From the NCBI GenBank assembly GCA_001796525.1, contig MGMT01000089.1, positions 201 through 9,492 on the forward strand: a DNA stretch of 9,292 nucleotides, read 5' to 3'. A program made the translations under genes and the position numbers. This document shows, in pieces, positions 1 to 6,469 of the stretch (position 1 is its first letter; each line of letters starts with the position of its first letter). The DNA is from Chloroflexi bacterium RBG_13_51_52 (GTDB lineage: Bacteria; Chloroflexota; Dehalococcoidia; Dehalococcoidales; RBG-16-60-22). The notes under the pieces were generated by a model, which was not told where the DNA came from, made no database searches, and worked only from the letters and a program-made list of their open reading frames with translations.

Positions 1-102
1 GTTAAAAGCGGACGGCGCATCGGGGTCTCCGAAATGACGGTGACAAACCAAACCGGCAAACTCATCGCCAAAGCCACGGGAACGACGGTGGTGACGGGGT
101 GA
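1..102 (+). CDS. PaaI/YdiI-like hotdog-fold acyl-CoA thioesterase, C-terminal end only
   Basis: An open frame enters at base 1 and stops at TGA 100-102, giving 33 residues that begin VKSGRRIGVSEM and end GTTVVTG. The pattern G-R-R-I-G-V-S-E-M-T-V-T-N-Q-T-G-K-L-I-A-K-A-T-G-T is the last beta-strand pair of the PaaI/4HBT hotdog fold: a strand with R-x-G, a turn with x-x-G-K, then 'lia-a-GT'. Members of this family hydrolyse acyl- or aryl-CoA thioesters in the cytoplasm, often as housekeeping enzymes that release trapped CoA. The active-site half lies outside the window, so the substrate cannot be judged. A promoter follows the stop codon, so this gene probably ends one transcription unit, although its neighbourhood with two CoA ligases fits acyl-CoA metabolism. 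The family call rests on a short tail and is moderately sure. Confidence 0.7.
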   Translation, partial: VKSGRRIGVSEMTVTNQTGKLIAKATGTTVVTG

Positions 103-135
103 GGGCGGCCACACGCAATCCAGCTTCAAATTTCA

Positions 136-165
136 TTGACAGACTCATTTTATATATGTTAAGCT
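136..165 (+). promoter_or_regulatory. sigma-70-type promoter with extended -10, probable promoter of the acyl-CoA synthetase/liv operon
   Basis: A perfect -35 hexamer TTGACA lies at 136-141. After an 18-bp spacer comes TAAGCT at 160-165, which matches TATAAT at the key positions 1, 2 and 6. It is preceded by TG one base upstream (TGTTAAGCT), an extended -10. Transcription would start near 172, leaving a leader of about 220 nt before the ATG at 391. It is the only good promoter I found upstream of the plus-strand gene run. Confidence 0.6.
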
Positions 166-185
166 AGACCATCGTTGGACAATCT

Positions 186-278
186 ATGAAAAACAGCAGA
201 GTTCCGGTTATCAGCAGTGGACTGGAGAAACCAAAGTTCATCTTTATCGAGCGCACAGGAGGTGCGCGGGAGGTATAG
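186..278 (+). CDS. possible 30-residue upstream ORF (leader peptide candidate)
   Basis: ATG 186 opens a frame of 30 codons ending at TAG 276-278. The peptide starts MKNSRVPVISSGLEK and ends TGGAREV. It begins only about 14 nt after the predicted transcription start, and its upstream ribosome site is weak (TTGGA about 8 nt before the ATG). I recognise no family. It has no run of a single amino acid as in classical attenuator peptides. Its last codons run through the 251-267 hairpin and the first copy of an 11-bp repeat, so translating it would disrupt that structure. It could be a regulatory leader peptide, a gene remnant or chance. Low confidence. Confidence 0.22.
   Translation: MKNSRVPVISSGLEKPKFIFIERTGGAREV
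251..267 (+). promoter_or_regulatory. leader hairpin presenting a Shine-Dalgarno-like loop
   Basis: GCGCAC (251-256) and GTGCGC (262-267) form a perfect 6-bp stem around the loop AGGAG (257-261). The AGGAGG in and beside the loop would be a strong ribosome site, but no usable start codon lies at the right distance. It falls in the untranslated leader between the promoter and the synthetase gene. Confidence 0.35.
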
Positions 279-355
279 ACGGTTCATTGTGAGATAGATA
301 GCTTAAATATTAAGGCATTCATTGAAATCGAATTACCTCCCGAAGCGGGAGGTAT
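266..355 (+). repeat. 11-bp direct repeat GCGGGAGGTAT in the leader (266-276 and 345-355)
   Basis: The two copies are identical and 79 bp apart. The second copy is the right arm of the 334-354 hairpin; the first directly follows the 251-267 hairpin and overlaps the stop codon of the small upstream ORF. Each copy can pair with ACCTCCCG at 335-342. Confidence 0.5.
334..354 (+). promoter_or_regulatory. leader hairpin, 9-bp stem, just upstream of the synthetase start
   Basis: TACCTCCCG (334-342) pairs perfectly with CGGGAGGTA (346-354) around the loop AAG. No U-run follows directly; the T-run at 381-386 is about 27 nt further on, so this is not a standard intrinsic terminator. The left arm can also pair with an identical CGGGAGGT at 267-274, so two exclusive folds are possible. 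It may be a regulatory leader element, or a dispersed REP-like palindrome that happens to sit here. Confidence 0.4.
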
Positions 356-390
356 TCAAGTCTTTAGGTATAAAAAAACTTTTTTACATC

Positions 391-2295
391 ATGGAAAAAA
401 GAGAGACAATCCCACAGATTATCAAGAGCAACTGCGCTAAATGGGGCATGAAAACAGCCATGTCCATGAAAATGTTCGGCATCTGGCACAGGTACAGCTG
501 GCAGGACTATTATAATAACGTAAAATACTTCTCGTTGGGGATGATAAGCCTGGGGCTAAAACAGGGCGATGTAACCTGCATTATCGGGGACAACGAGCCG
601 CAGTGGTTCTGGGCAGAATTCGCCGTGCAGGCGGCAGGGGGCATTGCCACCGGCATTTACGTCGACTCCGTGCCTTCAGAGGTGAAATACATAGCCGAGC
701 ATTCCGACGCTAAGTTCGCCATTGTTAACGACCAGGAGCAGACCGATAAATTCCTGGAAATCAAAAAAGACCTGCCGCTACTGAAAAAAATAATCTACTG
801 GGACACGAAAGGACTGCGGAATTACGATGACCCAATGCTTATCAGTTTCAACGAAGTGCTGGAGCTGGGCAAAGAGTATGAAAAAACGCACCCGGGTCTT
901 TTCGAGGAGAATGTAGATTCCGGCAAAGGCGAGGACACGGCTTTTATCTACTACACGTCAGGCACCACCGGTCTGCCTAAAGGGGCGGTGCTTACCCACC
1001 GCGCCCTGATAACCACCGCCTACGGATTTGTCGACCGCTATCCCCTGAATGAAAACGACAACCTTATTTCAAACTTCCCGGCGGCATGGGTAGGGGACAG
1101 TTTCTTCGCGACGATTCCCCATTTATTAACAGGCGCTATACTGAATTTCCCCGAGGAGCCCGAAACCATTGCCGAAGACACGAGGGAAATCGGCCCCAAC
1201 TTCGTTATCTACGGGCCGCGCCAGTGGGAAGGACTGGTGAGTGAAATACAGGTCAAGATACTGGACGCCCATCCATTAAAGCGACTTGCCTACAAGCTGT
1301 TCCTGCCGGTGGGGCATAAGATAGCCGATTTGAAATTCGAGGGCAAGACCCCGAACCTGTTCTGGAAAGTCCTCCACGGCATGGCATACATGGCGCTGTT
1401 CCGACCTCTCAAGGACAGGCTAGGATTAAGCAGGGTCAGATTCGCGGTGACCGGAAGCTCTGTTTTAAGCCTGGACACGTTCAGACTGATACATGCCATC
1501 GGCGTTGAACTTAGACAATGCTATGCCAGCACCGAAGCCGGCCTGATATCGTCCCACGGCAAGGGGGAAATTAAATTCGAGAGCGTCGGGCGGCCGGCAC
1601 TGGGCACATCGCTTAGAATCACTAAAGAGGGCGAACTCCTAGTCAGCAGCGACTGCATGTTCACAGGCTATCATAAAGACCCGGAAAAGACTGTAGTTAC
1701 GCTGATAGACGGCTGGTGCCATACCGGCGACGCGGTGAACCTAAACGAGCAGGGGCACCTGATATTCATGGACCGGTTGGAGCACATGGGTATATTAAAA
1801 TCCGGCGCCAAATACGCACCGCAATATATCGAGGGGAGATTAAGGTTCAGTCCCTACATCAAGGACGCCATGGTTATCGGCGGGAAGGACAAGGAATACG
1901 TTTCAGCCATCGTTAATATAGATTTCGCCATGGTAGGCAAATGGGCGGAGAGACATCGCATCCCGTACACGACCTTCGTCGACCTTTCGCAGAAAAAAGA
2001 GGTTGCCGACCTGGTGCGACAGGACCTGGACAGGGTAAACGGGTATTTACCGGAACAATCCCGCGTACAGAAATTCGTGCTGCTGCACAAGGAATTCGAC
2101 CCTGACGAAGCGGAGTTAACCCGCACCAGGAAGCTAAGAAGAGAGTTCATGGAACAGCGTTATGGAGACCTAATAAATGCCTTATACGGTATCGGAGATA
2201 AGATTAACGTTCAGGCACCGGTGACCTATAGAGACGGGCGTAAAGGCGTTGTCAAGACGAGCATACAGATAAGAATGGTCAAGGAGAATAATTAA
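391..2295 (+). CDS. AMP-forming long-chain-type acyl-CoA synthetase
   Basis: This is a 634-residue cytoplasmic ligase of the ANL (acyl-CoA synthetase/luciferase) superfamily, which activates a carboxylic acid with ATP to an acyl-AMP and transfers it to CoA. Canonical motifs are present in order: phosphate-binding loop YTSGTTGLPKG (residues 188-198), A5 YASTEAG (378-384), A7 HTGD (444-447), the hinge region DRLEHMG (461-467), and a C-terminal lid with LTRTRKLRR (576-584) that carries the expected lysine. The length of over 600 residues and the start ETIPQII fit the long-chain/FadD15-like branch rather than the shorter acetyl- or benzoyl-type ligases. I chose ATG 391 because homology begins there. 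The same frame can extend to TTG 322, but that adds 23 unusual residues running through a hairpin. No strong ribosome site precedes ATG 391. It is the first gene of the run, 34 nt before livH. The substrate is not determined: fatty or aromatic acid. Confidence 0.93.
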   Translation: MEKRETIPQIIKSNCAKWGMKTAMSMKMFGIWHRYSWQDYYNNVKYFSLGMISLGLKQGDVTCIIGDNEPQWFWAEFAVQAAGGIATGIYVDSVPSEVKYIAEHSDAKFAIVNDQEQTDKFLEIKKDLPLLKKIIYWDTKGLRNYDDPMLISFNEVLELGKEYEKTHPGLFEENVDSGKGEDTAFIYYTSGTTGLPKGAVLTHRALITTAYGFVDRYPLNENDNLISNFPAAWVGDSFFATIPHLLTGAILNFPEEPETIAEDTREIGPNFVIYGPRQWEGLVSEIQVKILDAHPLKRLAYKLFLPVGHKIADLKFEGKTPNLFWKVLHGMAYMALFRPLKDRLGLSRVRFAVTGSSVLSLDTFRLIHAIGVELRQCYASTEAGLISSHGKGEIKFESVGRPALGTSLRITKEGELLVSSDCMFTGYHKDPEKTVVTLIDGWCHTGDAVNLNEQGHLIFMDRLEHMGILKSGAKYAPQYIEGRLRFSPYIKDAMVIGGKDKEYVSAIVNIDFAMVGKWAERHRIPYTTFVDLSQKKEVADLVRQDLDRVNGYLPEQSRVQKFVLLHKEFDPDEAELTRTRKLRREFMEQRYGDLINALYGIGDKINVQAPVTYRDGRKGVVKTSIQIRMVKENN

Positions 2296-2329
2296 CAGTT
2301 AAGTAAAGAAACGATGAGGGTAAAAACCT

Positions 2330-3217
2330 GTGAATGAACTACTGCAATACGTGATTACAGGACTGGCACTGGGCGTTGTTTATGCTTTGATCGCGCTCGG
2401 GTTTGTGGTTGTCTGGAAATCCAGCGGGGTAGCCAACCTGGCTCTGGGACAACTGGTGCTCTTTTCTTCATGGTTCGCGTACGGGATGCTGTCACAGGCA
2501 GGACTACCGGTGTGGGTGGGCATTCCGCTGGTGATTGTTTTTGCACTCATTCTGGGATGGGCAATCGAGAGGTTTACGCTGCGTCCGCTGATAGCTCAAC
2601 CAATCCTGTCTTTAATCGCCGTGACACTAGGACTGGCATACTTTTTCGAGGGGCTGGTGGGAATTATATGGCCGAAGAGCGTGGCATCTTTGCCACCCCT
2701 TTTCCCCCAGGAGCCGGTACATATCGGCACTGCCGTCATTAAGCAGGAATTTTTATGGGCTGCCGTTATCTCGTTGGTCCTTTTCGGTTTGCTGACCCTT
2801 TTCTTCAGATACCATAAAATGGGTATAGCGATGCGGGCTGCCGCCGATGACCAAAAAGCCGTGCAGGCCTGCGGAATACCGGTGACTAAAATATTCTCAC
2901 AATCGTGGATGTTTGCCTGTGTGCTGGCAGCCGTCGGAGGGATTCTCGTATCGAGCATCGGCAATATCAGTAAAGCTCCCCTGGTAGAAACCGGGCTTCA
3001 AGCTTTTTCCGTAGTCATACTAGGCGGGCTCGATTCATTCCTGGGAGCTATCATCGCCGGACCTATAATCGGGCTAGCTGAGACTCTCGGGGGCGGTTAT
3101 TTGACCAAATTGACCTGGGAAGGAATCAAAGAGGTAATTCCGTTTATTATCATCATAATCGTGATGTTCGTTAAACCCTTTGGACTGTTCGGGGAGAAGC
3201 GTATCGAGAGGATATAG
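2330..3217 (+). CDS. livH: LivH-type branched-chain-amino-acid/aromatic-acid ABC transporter permease
   Basis: A 295-residue inner-membrane protein with about eight hydrophobic segments, one of two permeases of a HAAT-type importer. The first helix (about 7-29) leads into the typical LivH element WKSSGVANLALGQ (29-41; the family norm is near N-F-A-H-G), so the usual histidine is replaced here by leucine. The cytoplasmic coupling loop, equivalent to the EAA motif, is at about 168-183 (MRAAADDQKAVQACGI), where the ATPases dock. GGLDSFLGAIIAG (232-244) and the ending VKPFGLFG (281-288) are standard. The start is GTG 2330 with GATGAGGG nine bases upstream. It follows the synthetase by 34 nt and livM by 1 nt, so the permeases are almost certainly co-transcribed. 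The family also carries aromatic acids, so the symbol names the family, not a proven leucine role. Confidence 0.93.
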   Translation: MNELLQYVITGLALGVVYALIALGFVVVWKSSGVANLALGQLVLFSSWFAYGMLSQAGLPVWVGIPLVIVFALILGWAIERFTLRPLIAQPILSLIAVTLGLAYFFEGLVGIIWPKSVASLPPLFPQEPVHIGTAVIKQEFLWAAVISLVLFGLLTLFFRYHKMGIAMRAAADDQKAVQACGIPVTKIFSQSWMFACVLAAVGGILVSSIGNISKAPLVETGLQAFSVVILGGLDSFLGAIIAGPIIGLAETLGGGYLTKLTWEGIKEVIPFIIIIIVMFVKPFGLFGEKRIERI

Positions 3218-3218
3218 G

Positions 3219-4271
3219 ATGGACTTACCTGCCGGGACAAGAAATTACAACTATGCAGAGGATATGGCAATCTTCCGTACCAGGACGCACTGGTTTTTGC
3301 TTATCGCGCTGTTGATTATTTTGTTTACGGCACCCCTGTGGTTCGGTGACCACTGGCTCGGCATAGCCAACCGGATTGGCATCACAATTATCGCCGTTAC
3401 CGGATTGAATCTACTGACCGGCTATTGCGGCCAACTATCCATCGGACACGCCGGCTTTATGGCGGTCGGCGCTTATACCTCTGCTTTACTGGTAGGCAAG
3501 GCAGGCCTACCGTTTATCGTTGGGTTATTCGGCGCGGGGGTTGTAGCCGGGTTGGTAGGTATTCTCTTCGGGATACCTTCGCTGCGGGTGAAGGGCTTTT
3601 ATCTGGCAATATCTACTATCGCCGCCCACTTTATTATTATCTGGGTAATCGAACACTGGACATCACTGACCGGTCCTAACGGAATAATGGATGTTGAACC
3701 CGCGTCGATCGGCGGACTTGTTATCAAAACGCCTACCACCGAGTTCTATTTGATACTAATTATAACCATTCTCGCTATCTTTGCTGCCAAGAATATTGCC
3801 CGCACCAGAGTTGGCAGGGCTTTTGTGGCTATCCGCGACAATGACCTCGCCGCCGAAGTCATGGGCATTAACATTTTCCGTTATAAGCTTACCGCTTTTT
3901 TCATCGGCTGTTTCTTCGCAGGCATCGCCGGTTCGCTGCTGGCACACACCAGCCGAGTAATCAGCCCCGACTATTTCCAGTTTAAAGACTCCATCCTCTT
4001 TATCGGAATGATTATTATCGGAGGTCTGGGCACGACAACCGGCCCGATATTCGGCGTGATATTTATCCGTCTTCTCGATGAGTTCGTAACCCAGTTATCT
4101 CCCGCTTTGCAGACTGCTTTTCCTAATTTACTCCCCGGCTTTACATCAGGGATAGCGCCGATGTTATTCGGCCTGGTAATTATACTTTTCCTGATATTCG
4201 AACCGAGAGGACTGGCACATCGCTGGCAGTTATTCAAGGCAGCCTACAGGTACTGGCCCTTTTCTTACTAA
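3219..4271 (+). CDS. livM: LivM-type branched-chain-amino-acid/aromatic-acid ABC transporter permease
   Basis: The second permease, 350 residues, with hydrophobic helices through most of its length. Family marks are GYCGQLSIGHAGFMAVGAY (68-86), the coupling loop FVAIRDNDLAAEVMGI (202-217), FIGMIIIGGLGTTTGP (261-276) and a FEPRGLAHRW ending (327-336). ATG 3219 is chosen because it lies one base after the livH stop, with GAGAGGAT about five bases upstream and a soluble N-terminus (MDLPAGTRNYNYAEDM) like that of related LivM proteins. A TTG at 3180 would overlap livH by 38 bp and adds 13 residues of no recognisable kind. ATG 3264 (MAIFRT) is a weaker alternative. It should pair with LivH in the membrane and bind LivF/LivG from inside. 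An 87-nt gap follows. Confidence 0.93.
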   Translation: MDLPAGTRNYNYAEDMAIFRTRTHWFLLIALLIILFTAPLWFGDHWLGIANRIGITIIAVTGLNLLTGYCGQLSIGHAGFMAVGAYTSALLVGKAGLPFIVGLFGAGVVAGLVGILFGIPSLRVKGFYLAISTIAAHFIIIWVIEHWTSLTGPNGIMDVEPASIGGLVIKTPTTEFYLILIITILAIFAAKNIARTRVGRAFVAIRDNDLAAEVMGINIFRYKLTAFFIGCFFAGIAGSLLAHTSRVISPDYFQFKDSILFIGMIIIGGLGTTTGPIFGVIFIRLLDEFVTQLSPALQTAFPNLLPGFTSGIAPMLFGLVIILFLIFEPRGLAHRWQLFKAAYRYWPFSY

Positions 4272-4295
4272 TCAAAGAATGAGGTGATTTTTTAT

Positions 4296-4337
4296 GTGAA
4301 AACGATAAAAGAAACGGAAGGCTTAATCAAAGGATAA
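4296..4337 (+). other. ribosome site with start-stop or 13-codon mini-ORF between livM and the binding protein
   Basis: A strong Shine-Dalgarno-like GAGGTGAT (4281-4288) precedes ATG 4294, which is followed at once by TGA (4297-4299). Overlapping it, GTG 4296 opens 13 codons (MKTIKETEGLIKG) ending at TAA 4335-4337. The real gene starts at 4359 with its own ribosome site. It could be a translation-coupling element, a decayed start or chance. Confidence 0.2.
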
Positions 4338-4358
4338 AATATTGAAAAGGGAGGAAAA

Positions 4359-5627
4359 ATGAAACACAGAAAATTGGTATTATTGATGATTGTATTGGCG
4401 GTAATTTTACTAGTTACGCCACTGCTTGCCTCATGCGGAGGAGAAAAGGCCCAACCCGGACAGGTGTTGAAAGTAGGCGTAATGACGCCATCGACCGGGC
4501 CGGTGCCTTCGAAAGGCATCCCGGGGCAGCACGGATTTGCGGACGCGGTCGAATACATCAATACCGAACTTAACGGCGCCGGCGGTTATCAAATAGAACT
4601 GGTCTGGCGCGATTCCGCCTATGACATGCAGAAAGTTGGCACCATAGTCCAGGAATTTATGGATGTAGGCTGCTTGATTTTCGCTACTCACTCCTCGACG
4701 GAAATGAAAGCAGCATCAGGTAAGTCTAATGAAGCTGGTTTTCCCGGTCTGGCGGCATTTATCTCAACGATAAATTTACATCCCACTACTCATGTGTACG
4801 GGCCGACTCCCGATTACGGCGATGACTGGATAGCCTTCGCTAAATACTATATGGATAACATCTGGAATGGCACGGGAAAACCGAAGATGGCTCTGCACGG
4901 GCTGACCAACCCGACCGGACAGGGCGCTAAAGACGGCGCAAAGGCAATGGCAGACGAGCTCGGGATAGAAATAGTGGATATCTCAGAGCATAAAATCAGC
5001 ACTATCGATGAGACGGTAAGTCTGCAGAGAATGAAAGATGAACAAATAGATGTACTTTTCATTTCCAGCACACCCGAGCCCACCGCGGTTATAATTAAAA
5101 ATGCCAAAGACCTGGGTATGTTTCCAGGAATCACCATTGGCTGCGCTGCGGCGAGTTTCGGCAAAGCGCTGGTTGACCTTGGTGGTAGTGCAACCGAAGG
5201 CGTTTACGGTGTGGTACATACGGCTAGCTGGGATGATAACGTTCCCGGCATTACCAAAGTTAAGGAATATTGCCGGAAAAACAACCCGCAGGACTTAAAC
5301 AACGATGACTATCTTTCCTGCTGGGCCACAATGATGGTTATGAGAGAAATACTGGTACAGGCAGTGGAAAATGCCGGTTATGAGACTCTCTCAAAAGGCG
5401 GTATCGAGGCGTGGCAGGCGGTAGAGGAACAGGGTATTCAAAAACTCAAGGACTATACCGCTGAAGGACTGATGGGTGGCACGGTTAGATATGCAGGGGG
5501 CGGCGATAACAGATTAGACAATTATCTGCGACTGTATATAATTGGGGGAGGGAAAGCTGTGCCGGTTAGCGACTGGCAAGAAGCGCCCTTGATAAAATAC
5601 GAAGAGTTAGATTGGTGGGGCAAATAG
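4359..5627 (+). CDS. livK: LivK-like substrate-binding lipoprotein of a HAAT-type ABC importer
   Basis: This 422-residue binding protein (Peripla_BP_6 / type I periplasmic-binding fold) presents the ligand to LivHM. The N-terminus is a lipoprotein signal: positive MKHRK, hydrophobic 6-23, lipobox LASC with Cys26 as the lipidated residue, then GGEKAQ as the linker. Membrane anchoring fits a bacterium that lacks, or does not rely on, a free periplasmic pool. The first lobe begins VLKVGVMTPSTGPVPSKG (37-52), and a typical loop HSSTEM (111-116) contributes to the ligand pocket. A strong ribosome site (AGGGAGG, about four bases before the ATG) fits the need for excess binding protein, as does the stable hairpin after the stop. 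The ligand is not predictable by eye: branched amino acid, aromatic or aliphatic acid are all possible. Confidence 0.9.
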   Translation: MKHRKLVLLMIVLAVILLVTPLLASCGGEKAQPGQVLKVGVMTPSTGPVPSKGIPGQHGFADAVEYINTELNGAGGYQIELVWRDSAYDMQKVGTIVQEFMDVGCLIFATHSSTEMKAASGKSNEAGFPGLAAFISTINLHPTTHVYGPTPDYGDDWIAFAKYYMDNIWNGTGKPKMALHGLTNPTGQGAKDGAKAMADELGIEIVDISEHKISTIDETVSLQRMKDEQIDVLFISSTPEPTAVIIKNAKDLGMFPGITIGCAAASFGKALVDLGGSATEGVYGVVHTASWDDNVPGITKVKEYCRKNNPQDLNNDDYLSCWATMMVMREILVQAVENAGYETLSKGGIEAWQAVEEQGIQKLKDYTAEGLMGGTVRYAGGGDNRLDNYLRLYIIGGGKAVPVSDWQEAPLIKYEELDWWGK

Positions 5628-5637
5628 TTATACAAAT

Positions 5638-5661
5638 GGGGCGCCGCCACGGCGGCGCCCC
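5638..5661 (+). promoter_or_regulatory. very stable intercistronic hairpin between livK-like and livF genes
   Basis: GGGGCGCCGCC (5638-5648) is the exact reverse complement of GGCGGCGCCCC (5651-5661), giving an 11-bp all-GC inverted repeat with AC between; a 10-bp stem with a CACG loop is likely. The next bases (CAACAATACGG) contain no U-run, so it is probably an mRNA-stabilising or partial attenuation element. It would favour the binding-protein message over livF downstream, as seen after malE-type genes. Confidence 0.6.
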
Positions 5662-5677
5662 AACAATACGGTAAAAT

Positions 5678-6469
5678 ATGCTTAAACTGAACAACATCGA
5701 GGTTACTTATCTTAATGTAATCAGAGTACTGCACGGCGTATCTCTGACGGTAGAAGACGGCGCCATTATCGCGCTGCTGGGCGCTAACGGGGCGGGGAAA
5801 AGCACAACCTTAAAAGCGATATCGGGACTGCTGCATGTAGAAGAGGGAGAGGTGACCGACGGCAGCATCGAGTGGAACGGCGCGAGAATCGATGATAAAA
5901 ACGCCGAACAAATAGGTAAACTGGGTATTATCCAGGCCCTGGAAGGACGACACGTCTTCGAACACCTGACCACCGAAGAAAACCTGATGGTGGGCGCCCA
6001 TAACCGAAAAGACCGGAATACGGTCAAGTCCGACATGGAAATGGTCTACGATTATTTCCCGCGCTTGAAGGAACTGCGCAGGAATACGGCCGGCTATCTT
6101 TCAGGAGGGGAGCAGCAAATGCTGGTTATCGGGCGGGCGATGATGGCGACACCTAAACTGATGATGCTCGATGAACCATCATTGGGGCTGGCGCCTTTAC
6201 TCGTCGAGGAAATATACGATATTATTAAACGGTTCAATACCGAGCAGAAGACTTCCGTGCTGCTCGTGGAACAGAACGTACGCATTGCCTTAAACATCGC
6301 CCATTACGGCTATGTCATGGAAAACGGCAGGGTCGTGCTGGACGGGACGGCCGACTTCCTGAAAAACAACGAGGACGTAAAAGAATTTTACATGGGACTC
6401 TCTACAGTAGGCACCAAGAAAAGCTACCGCGAGGTAAAGCATTACAAGAGGAGAAAGAGATGGTTGTAA
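5678..6469 (+). CDS. livF: LivF-type ABC transporter ATPase
   Basis: A 263-residue cytoplasmic ATPase that couples ATP hydrolysis to the LivHM permease as a LivF/LivG heterodimer. Motifs in order: Walker A GANGAGKST (35-43), Q-loop around IIQALEGRHVF (84-94), signature LSGGEQQ (141-147), Walker B LMMLDEP (161-167) with Glu166, D-loop SLGLAP (168-173), and a switch VEQN (197-200) with Gln where most ABC proteins have His, which is normal for LivF. It is about 25 residues longer than the usual 235-240; the excess is a basic C-terminal tail ending KRRKRWL. The start ATG 5678 has only a weak ribosome site (ACGGTAAAAT), which together with the upstream hairpin suggests lower expression than the binding protein. 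Its end overlaps the next gene by 10 bp. Confidence 0.94.
   Translation: MLKLNNIEVTYLNVIRVLHGVSLTVEDGAIIALLGANGAGKSTTLKAISGLLHVEEGEVTDGSIEWNGARIDDKNAEQIGKLGIIQALEGRHVFEHLTTEENLMVGAHNRKDRNTVKSDMEMVYDYFPRLKELRRNTAGYLSGGEQQMLVIGRAMMATPKLMMLDEPSLGLAPLLVEEIYDIIKRFNTEQKTSVLLVEQNVRIALNIAHYGYVMENGRVVLDGTADFLKNNEDVKEFYMGLSTVGTKKSYREVKHYKRRKRWL

Noticed and set aside
322..390. N-terminal extension of the acyl-CoA synthetase from TTG 322
   Set aside because: Start is TTG, the 23 residues run through a hairpin and do not resemble the family start, which begins at ATG 391.
172..390. T-box or known riboswitch in the synthetase leader
   Set aside because: No T-box antiterminator sequence, no terminator with U-run, and no riboswitch core I can recognise.
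2596..2964. 122-codon minus-strand ORF within livH
   Set aside because: Lies wholly inside a clear permease gene in another frame; no recognisable protein features.
3180..3218. Longer LivM start at TTG 3180 overlapping livH
   Set aside because: ATG 3219 has a good ribosome site one base after the livH stop and begins the recognisable N-terminus.
4847..5164. 105-codon minus-strand ORF within the binding-protein gene
   Set aside because: Shadow frame of a confidently identified lipoprotein gene.
5638..5661. Rho-independent terminator after the binding-protein gene
   Set aside because: Strong stem but no U-run; livF and the ligase follow closely on the same strand.
5707..6036. 109-codon minus-strand ORF within livF
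   Set aside because: Shadow frame opposite the Walker A region of livF.
6272..6283. Gln in place of His in the LivF switch as a catalytic defect
   Set aside because: VEQN is normal for LivF proteins.
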